NCBI GenBank assembly: GCA_903861195.1
Contig: CAIOTJ010000191.1
Coordinates: 1 to 41,774, forward strand
From: an uncultured Planctomycetaceae bacterium
Lineage (GTDB): Bacteria > Planctomycetota > Planctomycetia > Planctomycetales > Planctomycetaceae
Length of the DNA: 41,774 bases
Reading direction: 5' to 3'
Positions 28,496 through 37,309 of the stretch are shown one piece after another (the first letter of the stretch is position 1; each line of letters begins with the position of its first letter). The notes beneath the pieces are model-generated. The model was not told the DNA's origin. It was given only the letters and a program-made list of their open reading frames with translations, and did no database searches. The translations under genes and the position numbers were made by a program.

Positions 28496-29656
28496 TCAGC
28501 CCACGCGGACGGGACTGGGACGGACCGGAGCGGGCTGAGCGGAAGCCGAGAAGGCCCCCCACGCGAGGCAGCCCCCAACCGCCAGCCAGCCGAGGATCGC
28601 TCGGGTGGTGTAGTCGTCGGGTTTCAGGAATTCCTGGCAGTAGGCGCAGATCGCGAGGTTGATCAACCCCAGCGGAATCATCGCCTTCCAGGCCAGGTCC
28701 ATCAATTGGTCGTAGCGAAACCGCGGCCAGCTCCAGCGGATCCACATGAAGAAGAAGATCATCAGCAACACTTTGAAGTTCAGCACGATCACCCGAATCA
28801 ACGCTCCGAGCAATCCCACCTCGTTGGCTTCGGTGTAGGGTGCCAGACCCCAGAAGTGCCAGCCGCCAAAAAACAGGATCACCGCCAGGAACGCGATGGT
28901 GATCATGTGCAGGTATTCGGCGAAGGCGAACATGCCGAACTTCATTCCGGTGTATTCGGTGTGATACCCGGCGATCAACTCCTGTTCGCACTCGGGCAGG
29001 TCAAACGGAAGCCGGGTGGCCTCGGCACACCCGCTGACCATGAACACCACGAAACCCAGCGGTTGCACCACCACCCACCACCACCCCGAGCGAGCCTGCT
29101 CAGTCATGATGGTTTCCATGTTCAGCGACCCGGCGAACAGCAGGACGCCAATCACTGACAACCCCAGCGGGATCTCGTAGCTGATCAGCTGGGCGCTCGA
29201 CCGCAACCCACCCAGCAGGCTGTATTTGCTGTTCGATGCCCAGCCCCCCAGGATCACCCCATACACCCCCAGGCTGCCGACCGCGAACACAAACAGCAGG
29301 CCAATGTCGGAATTCGGAGCGATCGTCAAGGCGATCGACTGCCCCCCCGGTCCAGGGACGACATACCCGAACGGGATGGTGGCGAACACGAAGGTCGCCG
29401 TCGCCAGAATCGCCAGCGGAGCCAGCAGGAACAGCCACCGGTCCGCCCCATCGGGAACAATCTCTTCCTTCAGGATGAACTTCAGCCCATCGGCCAGCGG
29501 CTGCAACAGACCCCAGGGACCGACCCGGTTGGGACCGAGTCGATCCTGCAGGTAGGCGGCCGCCTTCCGTTCCACCAGCACCAGGTACGCGACGGCCGCC
29601 TGCGAGGCTCCGACCACCAGCGCAATTTTGATCAGCGGTTCAAGCCACTCAGACAT
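28496..29656 (-). CDS. nuoH: NADH-quinone oxidoreductase subunit H
   Basis: This 386-residue membrane subunit links the Q-site to the proton channels. The start is the ATG at 29656 (MSEWLEPLIK); an upstream in-frame codon would add 22 residues of poor fit. Typical pieces are LVLVERKAAAYLQDRLGPNR, GLLQPLADGLKFILKEE, LLGGLRSSAQLISYEIPLGL and the charged quinone-pocket loop LPFDLPECEQELIAGYHTEY. A conserved IRWSWPRFRYDQLM comes near the end. The C-terminal tail (about 20 residues, rich in proline and valine) is extra. It is separated from nuoG by 108 bases without a gene. Confidence 0.95.
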   Translation of the reverse strand: MSEWLEPLIKIALVVGASQAAVAYLVLVERKAAAYLQDRLGPNRVGPWGLLQPLADGLKFILKEEIVPDGADRWLFLLAPLAILATATFVFATIPFGYVVPGPGGQSIALTIAPNSDIGLLFVFAVGSLGVYGVILGGWASNSKYSLLGGLRSSAQLISYEIPLGLSVIGVLLFAGSLNMETIMTEQARSGWWWVVVQPLGFVVFMVSGCAEATRLPFDLPECEQELIAGYHTEYTGMKFGMFAFAEYLHMITIAFLAVILFFGGWHFWGLAPYTEANEVGLLGALIRVIVLNFKVLLMIFFFMWIRWSWPRFRYDQLMDLAWKAMIPLGLINLAICAYCQEFLKPDDYTTRAILGWLAVGGCLAWGAFSASAQPAPVRPSPVRVG

Positions 29657-29764
29657 GGTCTCTGGACATCCAATCGTTGTACATCCCAGCGGTCCAAAAC
29701 GTGTGCCGCAAACCCGGCCCAACTCCCACCCAGCCCGACGGGCCGGGCATACCCCGGGCCAAGG

Positions 29765-31486
29765 TTACAAAGTCGGCGACTCGACTTCGAGCATCCGAGA
29801 GGCCTCGCTGCGGAAGGTCGGCGTCGGATGCGACACCGTCCCCAGTTCGGTCGAGAACGGCCGCTTCTCCTGACCGGTCACGAGGTTCAGTCCGGCAGGA
29901 GGCACACCCTCGGCACACCGGGCGAAAAACGGCACCGCTCCCGCCAGTTCCCGCAGCACCTCCGCTGACTGATACAGGCCGGTTCGTTTCAGCAGGTCGG
30001 CGAAGATCTGCCCATCCACATGGGCCCCGCCCCGCGGACGCAGCCCCCAGGACGTGGTTTGAATCACCCCGCCCTGATTGACGTAGCAGCCATCCTTTTC
30101 GAATGCCGTCACCCCGGGCAACACCACCTGGGCCCGCCGCGCCAGCGGAGAAGGGAGAATGTCCTGCACGACGAGCGACTCGAGGCGTTCGAACGTTGCC
30201 GCCTCGGCATCGTCAATCCACGCCTCGGGGTAACCCCCGGTGACCCAGGCCCCCCGGATCTCTCCCGCACCGATGGCAGCCAACAGACCATTCCAGTCCA
30301 GAACATTCTTCCCCAGCCCGCGGGCGATCTCTTCGACCCCACGGCGGTTGGGGCACTTCTCGGCCCGGATCGTAAAGCCGCCCTTGAATTTTTCGTCTTG
30401 GCCGACGACAGGGACCTTCCCCACGACCAGCGTCACATCGGGCAGGATTCCCGTCGCATAGCGGGCCGCGAGATAGGCTTCTTCACAGGTCAGGAAGGGA
30501 GACAGCACGAAGGCGAGGTGTCGGCCGCCATGCTGCAGGGCCACGTCGGCCACCCGTCCATGCGCTTCCCGCATCGCCTCGCTCCACTCCATCGCCTCGA
30601 ACCCGGTCGAGTTCTTCAACCGCGGACCATCCAGCCGCTCGGGAGCGTTGACGAACTGGTTCTCGTACCGCCCGATGTCGCACATCCACCAATCATTGGC
30701 ATTGGGGTTGTAACGGGGCTGAATCCGGTAGAGGTGATCCTGGTTGACGTGCATCTGGGTGGCGCACCCGGTGCTGCACCGCGTGCAGATACTGTCCTGC
30801 GCTTCGAGGAACCAGACCCGCTGCTGATACAGGAAATCGGTCGAGCAAAGCGCTCCGACCGGACAGATGTCATTCACATTGCCCGACAGCTTGTTCTCGA
30901 GCGGGAAGCCTGGAAACACGTCGATCTCGGCATGACTGCCGCGGTCGATCACCATCAATTCGCCCTCTCCCGACACCTCGCGGGTGAATCGCACGCACCG
31001 GCTGCACATGACGCAACGGTCGGCGAACAGACTCACGTGCGTTCCCAGGTCCCGCCGCTTGCTGGTGAAGGGATGAATGTCCGCCCGTCGCTCTTTGTGC
31101 CCGTAATCGAAGTAGTAATCCTGCAGCCAGCATTCCCCCGCCTGATCGCAGATCGGGCAGTCGACCGGATGGTCGAGCAGAATGCCTTCCTGCACGAAGT
31201 TCTGGTTGGCCTTCACCTTGGGACTGTCGGTTACGACCACGGTGCCGTCTTTGGCCGGCGTCTGACACGCCGGGACCAACTTGGGCATCATGCTGATCTC
31301 ACCCGTCTCCTTGTTCTTGGTCCCCGTCTCGACCAGGCACATCCGGCAACTGGCCACCACGCTCAGCCCGGGATGCCAGCAGTAGAACGGGATCGACACC
31401 CCGGCCCGATCGGCCGCCTGAATCACGTTCAGACGCTCGTTGTCGCCAATCTCGATGTCTTTTCCATCGACGGTGATCGTTGCCAT
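29765..31486 (-). CDS. nuoG: NADH-quinone oxidoreductase subunit G (short form)
   Basis: This 573-residue iron-sulfur subunit of the NADH module has an N-terminal [2Fe-2S] domain (FYCWHPGLSVVASCRMCLVE), then HPVDCPICDQAGECWLQDYY for cluster N3. CVMCSRCVRF with NDICPVGAL serves cluster N4, and CTRCSTGCATQM with DWWMCDIGRYE matches the family's N7-type site. The C-terminal molybdopterin-enzyme-like part is much shorter than in E. coli NuoG (908 residues), ending after about 330 residues of that fold. This is a common short form, not a frameshift, since the frame is intact up to a TAA at 29765. Confidence 0.93.
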   Translation of the reverse strand: MATITVDGKDIEIGDNERLNVIQAADRAGVSIPFYCWHPGLSVVASCRMCLVETGTKNKETGEISMMPKLVPACQTPAKDGTVVVTDSPKVKANQNFVQEGILLDHPVDCPICDQAGECWLQDYYFDYGHKERRADIHPFTSKRRDLGTHVSLFADRCVMCSRCVRFTREVSGEGELMVIDRGSHAEIDVFPGFPLENKLSGNVNDICPVGALCSTDFLYQQRVWFLEAQDSICTRCSTGCATQMHVNQDHLYRIQPRYNPNANDWWMCDIGRYENQFVNAPERLDGPRLKNSTGFEAMEWSEAMREAHGRVADVALQHGGRHLAFVLSPFLTCEEAYLAARYATGILPDVTLVVGKVPVVGQDEKFKGGFTIRAEKCPNRRGVEEIARGLGKNVLDWNGLLAAIGAGEIRGAWVTGGYPEAWIDDAEAATFERLESLVVQDILPSPLARRAQVVLPGVTAFEKDGCYVNQGGVIQTTSWGLRPRGGAHVDGQIFADLLKRTGLYQSAEVLRELAGAVPFFARCAEGVPPAGLNLVTGQEKRPFSTELGTVSHPTPTFRSEASRMLEVESPTL

Positions 31487-31590
31487 GACTCGCAGCTTCG
31501 TCTCGTGGTTTTCCAGAGGCTCTCCGCCGGCGGCGGTGAGGGTGGGGGCCGAGGCCCCCCGCGAACAGTCAGCTTCTCAATCAGCTCTCG

Positions 31591-31632
31591 CCCAGTCGAG
31601 CCAGCCCAGTCGAGCCAGTTCAGTCGAGCCAG
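31591..31632. repeat. triplicated 14-bp tandem repeat between nuoF and nuoG
   Basis: Three abutting copies of CCCAGTCGAGCCAG stand at 31591-31604, 31605-31618 and 31619-31632. The first two are identical and the third begins TT in place of CC. The block ends two bases before the nuoF stop codon (31634-31636) in the nuoF-nuoG spacer. Confidence 0.9.
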
Positions 31633-31633
31633 C

Positions 31634-32980
31634 TCAGTGTGTCAGCTCCACCAGGGCCAGGGCCGGTTCTTCCTGGCCGTAACCCCCGGGATTGGTCGTC
31701 CGGATGTAGTCTTCCAGTTCTCCCCGGAACTTCGACAGGGCGTTCTTCAAAGGCCACGCCGCCCCGTCGGCCAGTCCGCAGATGGTCGTCCCCGGCATGA
31801 TGCCGATCGACTGCGAAATGCTCTGCAGAATCTCCAGATCCTTCAGACGTCCCTGTCCCGCCTTGATCCGGGCGATCGTCCGGCTGGCCCAACTGGTCCC
31901 CTCGCGGCAGGGAGTGCACTGGCCACACGACTCGTGTGCGAAGAACCGCGACGCGTTATAGAGGTAGTCGATGATGGGCACCGTCTCATCCATCACGGTC
32001 ACCGCCGCTGTCCCCAGCCCCAGACAACCCACCTTCCCGGGACCGGCGAAGTCGAGCGGAATGTCGAGCTCTTTTTCGGTCATGATCCCCATCGAGAGTC
32101 CTCCCGGGATCACCGCCTTGGCCTTGCGTCCCTTCCAGACTCCGCCGCCATGGCGGTCGATCAACTCGCGGGCGGTCACCCCCAGCGGCAACTCGACACA
32201 GCACGGCGTGTTGACATGCCCACTGACGCAATACAGCTTGGGACCGTAACTGCCGGGATCCTTGGGATTCGTCGAGGGAATTCCCATGCTCTTGAACCAC
32301 TCGACACCCCGGTTCACGATGTGCGGAACGTTCGAGAGCGTCTCGATGTTGTTGACCACCGTCGGCTTGCGGAAGGCCCCTTCAATCGCGGGGAACGGCG
32401 GCTTGATCCGCGGCCAGGCCCGCTTTCCTTCGAGGCTCTCGATCAGGCCGGTTTCCTCGCCACAGATGTAGGCTGCCGCCCCGCGGTGCAGGAAGATATC
32501 GAGATTGAAGCCGCTTCCCTGGATGTTCTTGCCCAAGAGGCCCGCCGCCCGGCATTCGTCAATCGCCCCCTGCAACCGACGATAGGCGGTCGGGTATTCA
32601 AAGCGGACATAGATGTACGCCGTCTGGGCGCGGGTGGCGAAGCACCCGATCATGATCCCTTCGAGCACCTGATGCGGATCCTGCTCCATGAGGATCCGGT
32701 TGTTGAACGTCGCCGGTTCGCTTTCGTCGGCGTTCACGCACATGTAGATGGGACCGGGATGATCCTTGGGCAGGAAGCTCCACTTCAAGCCGCAGGGAAA
32801 ACCTGCGCCGCCCCGCCCCCGCAGGCTGGAAGCCTTCACCAACTCGATGACGTCGTTGGGTGACATCCCCGAGAGGACTTTGCGGATTGCCTGGTAGCCC
32901 CCCCCCGCCTGATAGACGGGCAGGGTGTGGCTGTCTTGCTTGTGGATGTTCGACAGCAGTACGGGTTCGAAGTCGGCCAC
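31634..32980 (-). CDS. nuoF: NADH-quinone oxidoreductase subunit F
   Basis: This 448-residue subunit binds NADH and FMN and carries the N3-type [4Fe-4S] cluster. Motifs are the NADH loop LRGRGGAGFPCGLKW, the FMN region with CVNADESEPATFNNR, and ESCGQCTPCREGTSW with the first three cluster cysteines. The start is a GTG at 32980 (GTG-GCC-GAC). The final residues before the stop abut the tandem repeat at 31591-31632. The presence of NuoE, F and G shows that the complex accepts NADH rather than being an 11-subunit form. Confidence 0.95.
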   Translation of the reverse strand: MADFEPVLLSNIHKQDSHTLPVYQAGGGYQAIRKVLSGMSPNDVIELVKASSLRGRGGAGFPCGLKWSFLPKDHPGPIYMCVNADESEPATFNNRILMEQDPHQVLEGIMIGCFATRAQTAYIYVRFEYPTAYRRLQGAIDECRAAGLLGKNIQGSGFNLDIFLHRGAAAYICGEETGLIESLEGKRAWPRIKPPFPAIEGAFRKPTVVNNIETLSNVPHIVNRGVEWFKSMGIPSTNPKDPGSYGPKLYCVSGHVNTPCCVELPLGVTARELIDRHGGGVWKGRKAKAVIPGGLSMGIMTEKELDIPLDFAGPGKVGCLGLGTAAVTVMDETVPIIDYLYNASRFFAHESCGQCTPCREGTSWASRTIARIKAGQGRLKDLEILQSISQSIGIMPGTTICGLADGAAWPLKNALSKFRGELEDYIRTTNPGGYGQEEPALALVELTH

Positions 32981-33060
32981 GGAACGGAGTCCTGTGTTGA
33001 TCGCTGGTCAGTCGAGAAGATTGCGGATCGGGAAGGGAGGCCCAAGAATCGGAGCGGGGC

Positions 33061-33567
33061 TTAGCGGCCGTCCGCCTGCTGTTTCAACTGCGTGGCCAGG
33101 GCCCCCGCCTGGTCCGCCGTCATGTTCTTGTAGACCGTCTCATTGGCCAGCATGGCCGGGGCGTAATCGCACAGCCCCAGGCACTCGCCAAACTCCAGTG
33201 TCACCTTGCCATCCGAGGTCGTCTCACCCGGAGCGATCCCCAGCTTCTCGGCCAGGGATTCCAACACCTCTTCCCCACCCCGCAACGAACAGCTGATCGA
33301 CCGGCAGACCCAGGCCCGCACCTTGCCACACGGCTTGGACTTGAAGAACTGGTAGAAGGTCAGAGTGTCATAGACCTGGGCTGGTGAGAGCTCCAGCATC
33401 TGGGCCAGCTCGGGAATCGCCCCGTCCGGCACACACCGCAGGTGCTCGTTGATGATGTGCAACGCCGGCAGCGTGACCGCCTGACGGGTCGGGTACCGCG
33501 GGAAGAACGCCTCGATTTCCGCCCGCATCTGCGGGGTGATCACGGGCTGGGCGGTGGTGGTGGCCAT
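33061..33567 (-). CDS. nuoE: NADH-quinone oxidoreductase subunit E
   Basis: This 168-residue thioredoxin-fold [2Fe-2S] protein carries cluster N1a. The four ligands are in CRSISC and, later, GECLGLCDYAP, the standard pattern. ELSPAQVYDTLTFYQFF is the conserved N-terminal helix region. It begins at the ATG at 33567 and is followed, after 80 bases, by nuoF. The length is normal. Confidence 0.95.
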   Translation of the reverse strand: MATTTAQPVITPQMRAEIEAFFPRYPTRQAVTLPALHIINEHLRCVPDGAIPELAQMLELSPAQVYDTLTFYQFFKSKPCGKVRAWVCRSISCSLRGGEEVLESLAEKLGIAPGETTSDGKVTLEFGECLGLCDYAPAMLANETVYKNMTADQAGALATQLKQQADGR

Positions 33568-33670
33568 GAATTGCGTCTCGCGGGGTCCGCCCCTTCGTCG
33601 TCTCGAAGCGGGCTGGCACGGGTGGGATGTGCCGAAACGGTTGCGGGTTTCAAAAACAGTGCGTCGGGAC

Positions 33671-34888
33671 TCAGCGATCCAGTTCGGCGGCGATGACGTT
33701 CAGACTCCCCAGCACCGCTACGATGTCACTCACCTGGTGTCCCTTCATCAGGTGCGAAAACATCGCGAAATGAATGAAGCTGGGAGGACGGCACCGCGCC
33801 CGGTACGCCGTCTCGCTGCCGTCACTCACGATGTAGAAGCCCAACTCCCCATTCGGAGCCTCGATCGCCGTGTAGCACTCGTCACGGGGCGACTGGAATC
33901 CCCGGTTGGTCATCACCACTTCGAAGTGGGTGATCAACCCCTCGATCGTGTTGTACACACGGCTCTTGTCAGGCAGGATCGCCCGGTCGGCCATCGGCAC
34001 GTTGACCGGTCCCGGGGGAAGGTTCTCGAGCGCCTGCTCGATGATCCGCAGGCTTTCCAGCATCTCGTCCATCCGCACCAAGTACCGGTGGAAACAGTCT
34101 CCATCGGTCGAGCAGATCACGTTGAAGTCGAAGTCGCCGTAGGCCAGGTAGGGCGAATCTTTCCGCAGGTCGCGAGTCACTCCGCTGGCCCGGGCGACCG
34201 GTCCGGTGGCACACCGGCTGATTGCCTCGGCCTTCGTCAGCACGCCAATACCCTTCGTCCGCTCGACGAAGATGCGGTTGCGGTTCAGCAGCCGGCAGAC
34301 ATCGGCATGCACCTTCGGGAAGTTTTTCACGAACTGCCGCACCTGCTCGATGAACTTCGGCGTCGCGTCGTACATCAGCCCCCCCACCCGCGTGTAGCTG
34401 GTGGTAAAGCGGGCCCCGCACAGGGTCTCGAAGATCTGGTACAGCTCTTCGCGCTGGTTGAACGCATACAGGAACGCGGTGAACGCCCCCGTATCGAGCG
34501 CACAGGCTCCGTTGCACAGCAGGTGATCGCTGATCCGGGCCAGTTCGGCCAGAATCGTCCGGATGTACTTGCACCGCAGAGGCACATCGATCCCCAGCAG
34601 GTTCTCGACCGCCGAGTGCCAGGCGATATTGTTCGCCAGCGGGGAGATATAGTTCATCCGGTCCGTGACCGTGACGTACTGATTGTAATTGAGATGCTCC
34701 CCGATCTTTTCAAACCCGCTGTGCAGGTAGCCGATGTCGGGGCGGGCATCCAGCACCCGTTCCCCCTCGATCTGCAGCAGAATCCGCAGGGTTGTGTGCG
34801 TGGCGGGGTGCTGCGGACCAAAGTTCAGCGTCCAGCGATATTCCTGGTCGATCGCAGACGCGGGAGGCTCGAGAAGTCCGGAAGCCAT
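33671..34888 (-). CDS. nuoD: NADH-quinone oxidoreductase subunit D
   Basis: This 405-residue hydrogenase-like subunit shapes the quinone pocket together with NuoB. Typical pieces are LNFGPQHPATHTTLRILLQI, RPDIGYLHSGFEKIGEH, DRMNYISPLANNIAW and the C-terminal end VLGSLNVIAAELDR, which marks a complete reading frame. In the usual family pattern, the C-terminal GSDG region appears as LGFYIVSDGSETAYRARCRP. NuoC and NuoD are separate genes here, unlike the E. coli fusion. A tandem repeat lies in the spacer before nuoC. Confidence 0.95.
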   Translation of the reverse strand: MASGLLEPPASAIDQEYRWTLNFGPQHPATHTTLRILLQIEGERVLDARPDIGYLHSGFEKIGEHLNYNQYVTVTDRMNYISPLANNIAWHSAVENLLGIDVPLRCKYIRTILAELARISDHLLCNGACALDTGAFTAFLYAFNQREELYQIFETLCGARFTTSYTRVGGLMYDATPKFIEQVRQFVKNFPKVHADVCRLLNRNRIFVERTKGIGVLTKAEAISRCATGPVARASGVTRDLRKDSPYLAYGDFDFNVICSTDGDCFHRYLVRMDEMLESLRIIEQALENLPPGPVNVPMADRAILPDKSRVYNTIEGLITHFEVVMTNRGFQSPRDECYTAIEAPNGELGFYIVSDGSETAYRARCRPPSFIHFAMFSHLMKGHQVSDIVAVLGSLNVIAAELDR

Positions 34889-34921
34889 GGTTTACCAGGC
34901 GGGTGTGCGAGAGGGTGAAAG

Positions 34922-34969
34922 ATCCAGTGACACAGAAATCCAGTGACACAGAAATCCAGTAACGCAGAA
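34922..34969. repeat. triplicated 16-bp tandem repeat between nuoC and nuoD
   Basis: Three abutting copies of ATCCAGTGACACAGAA stand at 34922-34937, 34938-34953 and 34954-34969. The first two are identical and the third differs at two bases. The block lies in the 117-base spacer between the nuoD start and the nuoC stop. Confidence 0.9.
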
Positions 34970-35005
34970 GTGGGGGTCCGTCCGCGAACCCCGGTCGGTG
35001 GCAAT

Positions 35006-35512
35006 TCAGCTCTGATTGCGGGAAATCCGCTCGAAATTGTGCCGTTCTCCCCGTCCCCGCAAGGGATAGTCTTTCCGCAGGGGAAACCCGGCGAACTCTT
35101 CGGGCAGCAACACGCGGCGCAGATCGGGGTGCCCCTCAAACGCGATCCCAAACATGTCGAAGACCTCGCGCTCCAGCCAGTTGGCCCCTTCCCAGAGAGG
35201 AACGGCCGAGGCAATCTTCAGGTTGGGCTCGTTCAGGTAACACCGCAGCACCAGGCGCTCGCCAGACGTCGATGTCCCCAGCAGATACACGAGCCCAAAC
35301 CGGTCCTTCGCCCCGCGGTAATGCAGGTAGTCGACACAGGTAATGTCCAGGAGGGCGTCAAACCCACAGTCGGAACGCAGGAACTCGAGGTAGCTCAGCA
35401 GTTGACCGGCGGGAATCACCAGCCGACGCTCGCCGCGACGACTCTCGCTGTACTGCCAGGCCAGCTCTCCAAAACGTTGCTGCAAGGCCTGCTTGAGGGC
35501 ATTGGCATCCAT
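35006..35512 (-). CDS. nuoC: NADH-quinone oxidoreductase subunit C
   Basis: This 168-residue subunit of the peripheral arm has no cofactor. Typical pieces are LLDITCVDYLHYRG, RFGLVYLLGTS, WLEREVFDMFGIAFEGHPDL and RRVLLPEEFAGFPLRKDYPL, the last being the best-conserved NuoC stretch. The ATG at 35512 begins four bases after the nuoB stop. A 117-base spacer with tandem repeats separates it from nuoD. Confidence 0.95.
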   Translation of the reverse strand: MDANALKQALQQRFGELAWQYSESRRGERRLVIPAGQLLSYLEFLRSDCGFDALLDITCVDYLHYRGAKDRFGLVYLLGTSTSGERLVLRCYLNEPNLKIASAVPLWEGANWLEREVFDMFGIAFEGHPDLRRVLLPEEFAGFPLRKDYPLRGRGERHNFERISRNQS

Positions 35513-35516
35513 CGGG

Positions 35517-36101
35517 TCAGACCCCCACGTTGGGAATAATCGGCAACGGTTCGGGACGCGGGGCAGACTGGGGAGTCACGATATCCAGCAGAGCCCGCTT
35601 CGGCCGCTGCCGGGCCTCCGTCTGGAATTCCTTCCCCATCAACGTCCCTTCCCGCTGGATCTTGTCCTGCAGGTCGATGATCGCCTGAATCAGCTGCTCG
35701 GGACGGGGCGGGCAGCCGGGAACGTACATGTCAACCGGAATGAACCGGTCGATCCCCTGCACCACGCTGTAGGTGTCGAACACCCCGCCGGTCGACGCAC
35801 AGGCCCCCATGGAGATGCACCACTTCGGCTCGGGCATCTGCAGCCAGATCCGCTGCAACACCGGCAGCATCTTCATCACGACCCGGCCGGCGACAATCAT
35901 CAGATCGCACTGCCGAGGTGAAAAGCGAAAGACCTCGGCTCCAAACCGCGCCACATCGTGCTTGCTGGCCCCGGTCGCCATCAGCTCGATCCCGCAACAC
36001 GCCGTGGCGAACGGCATCGGCCACAGGCTGTTCTTCCGACACCAGCTCGCCAACGAGTCGAGCTTGGTGACCATCACGTTCTCTGGAACGCTTACGTCCA
36101 T
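35517..36101 (-). CDS. nuoB: NADH-quinone oxidoreductase subunit B
   Basis: This 194-residue subunit carries the terminal [4Fe-4S] cluster N2 that reduces quinone. The four ligands are present: the adjacent cysteines C35-C36 in FATACCGIELMATGAS, one in SMGACASTGG and one in VPGCPPRPEQLIQAI. The C-terminal 30 residues beyond the core (RPKRALLDIVTPQSA) are variable. It overlaps the nuoA end by ten bases. Confidence 0.95.
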   Translation of the reverse strand: MDVSVPENVMVTKLDSLASWCRKNSLWPMPFATACCGIELMATGASKHDVARFGAEVFRFSPRQCDLMIVAGRVVMKMLPVLQRIWLQMPEPKWCISMGACASTGGVFDTYSVVQGIDRFIPVDMYVPGCPPRPEQLIQAIIDLQDKIQREGTLMGKEFQTEARQRPKRALLDIVTPQSAPRPEPLPIIPNVGV

Positions 36102-36457
36102 TTGAACACCCCCTTGCGCCAGGTGTAGGCGAACCCGATCAGCAGGACCGCCAGAAATCCACAGACAGCATAGAAGACCCCATGTCCCTCTCCAAACGCG
36201 CCCCGTTCATGGGCCGCCACCGCCCACGGGTAGAGGAACAGCAACTCCACATCAAACACCAGAAACTCAATCGCCAGCAGATAAAAGCCAATGTTGAACC
36301 GCTGCCGAGCCGAGTGCACCGGGTCCATCCCCGACTCGTACGGCATCATTTTGACCTCCGTCCGTTTCCGGGGGCCCACCAGTTGGGCAATCACCAGAAT
36401 CGACAGGGCCACAAACGTGGAGACCGCGGCAAACAGAAAGATTGGCAGAGCAGGCAT
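36092..36457 (-). CDS. nuoA: NADH-quinone oxidoreductase subunit A
   Basis: This 121-residue three-helix membrane subunit is the first gene of the nuo operon. The loop motif KMMPYESGMDPVHSARQRFN followed by IGFYLLAIEFLVFDVELLFLY is characteristic of the family. The start is the ATG at 36457, without a strong ribosome site. The predicted operon promoter is about 50 bases upstream. The reading frame overlaps nuoB by ten bases. Confidence 0.95.
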   Translation of the reverse strand: MPALPIFLFAAVSTFVALSILVIAQLVGPRKRTEVKMMPYESGMDPVHSARQRFNIGFYLLAIEFLVFDVELLFLYPWAVAAHERGAFGEGHGVFYAVCGFLAVLLIGFAYTWRKGVFKWT

Positions 36458-36507
36458 CAGTGCGTCTGGAAGTGAACCATCGGCCAGTGCGGGACAGAAT
36501 CGCCTAT

Positions 36508-36537
36508 CTTATATAGGGCGCGAGGCCCGGAGGGCAA
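36508..36537 (-). promoter_or_regulatory. predicted promoter of the nuoA-N operon
   Basis: On the minus strand TTGCCC (36537-36532) is followed, after 18 bases, by TATAAG (36513-36508). An alternative TATATA begins two bases earlier. The leader would be 45 to 50 bases. No operator was seen. Confidence 0.5.
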
Positions 36538-37067
36538 TTGTCTTCCCAATCGTCCAAAACATGAGAATCGCTAAGTCGGATGCCTCGCCGCCCGGCTTTC
36601 CGGGCCAAACAGCCTCCTGTCCCCCAGGCCTGCAGAAATTCCCCTCACCAGCAATTCCAAAGAATAGGAGCCCCTTGCCGCAGCCAAGCGGCCGTTCATT
36701 CTCCGTTCCCGGCCCTCCCCCGGCCCGTCAGTCCCCGGTGATCTTCATACCCCGGATTCCTTCGCCTTCTCACCCACAGATTCCCGGGAAGGACCACCCC
36801 GATGGGTCATCGATCGCCAGACGGTCAGTCACCTGGAGGAACGACTTTGTACGAGCACAGTGTTCGGGAAGAGCATGGACAACGCTCAATTCCACTCCCA
36901 GGCCGAGAATAGAAGGGTCAGCGGGGCGTATCGCCACAACCGCCGGCACATAGCAACGCAAGTTCAGATAGACCCACGGACGTGGGATTTGCCCACGACG
37001 GGCCAAACGTCTCGGGCCAGCGTGGTGCGTTCCGGACTCGGCCGGAGGATCGATCCGGGATCACGCG

Positions 37068-37140
37068 CCTTCGCCCCGCGAGTTTTCACCTGTCCAGCCT
37101 GCCGAGGCAGGGCCAGAGGGCGAAAACTCGCGGGCGAAGG
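37068..37140. repeat. long inverted repeat forming a 73-base hairpin
   Basis: A 20-base left arm (37068-37087, ending GCGAGTTTTC) matches the reverse complement of 37122-37140 (starting GAAAACTCGC) with a single extra C. Inside, CCTGC-CGAG-GCAGG (37098-37111, about) forms a second stem. The hairpin has no T tract. Confidence 0.85.
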
Positions 37141-37218
37141 GCTTCCCCTCCCCCAGCGAGAGCCTGGTGACTCACCTCCCAATGAGGCACCTGGATCCCC
37201 CTCGCCGGTTTCACCCCT

Positions 37219-37250
37219 GCCGGACAAACACCTCCCCGTGTTTGTCCGGC
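37219..37250. repeat. perfect 13-bp inverted repeat (hairpin)
   Basis: GCCGGACAAACAC (37219-37231) and GTGTTTGTCCGGC (37238-37250) are exact reverse complements around a six-base CTCCCC loop. There is no adjoining T tract on either strand. Confidence 0.9.
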
Positions 37251-37264
37251 GCGGTGAGCGCAGT

Positions 37265-37295
37265 CTCTCTGCCGGAAAGCGTCCAGGGCAGAGAG
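37265..37295 (-). terminator. possible 3' hairpin of the small lipoprotein gene
   Basis: CTCTCTGCC (37265-37273) pairs with GGCAGAGAG (37287-37295) around 13 bases, starting 15 bases after the lipoprotein stop. There is no U-run, so termination would need Rho or other factors. Confidence 0.35.
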
Positions 37296-37309
37296 GTTCC
37301 TCGCCCGGA

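Larger units (their letters stand above)
36458..37309. other. intergenic region with nuo promoter and three hairpins
   Basis: These 852 bases separate nuoA from the small lipoprotein gene. They hold the nuo promoter (36508-36537), about 530 bases with nothing recognisable, and three strong hairpins between 37068 and 37295 (listed separately). No protein-like reading frame was found on either strand. Confidence 0.5.

Noticed and set aside
30020-32863. 947-codon open frame antisense to nuoG and nuoF
   Set aside because: It spans two certain genes and their spacer, shows no family features and is an artefact of third-position GC.
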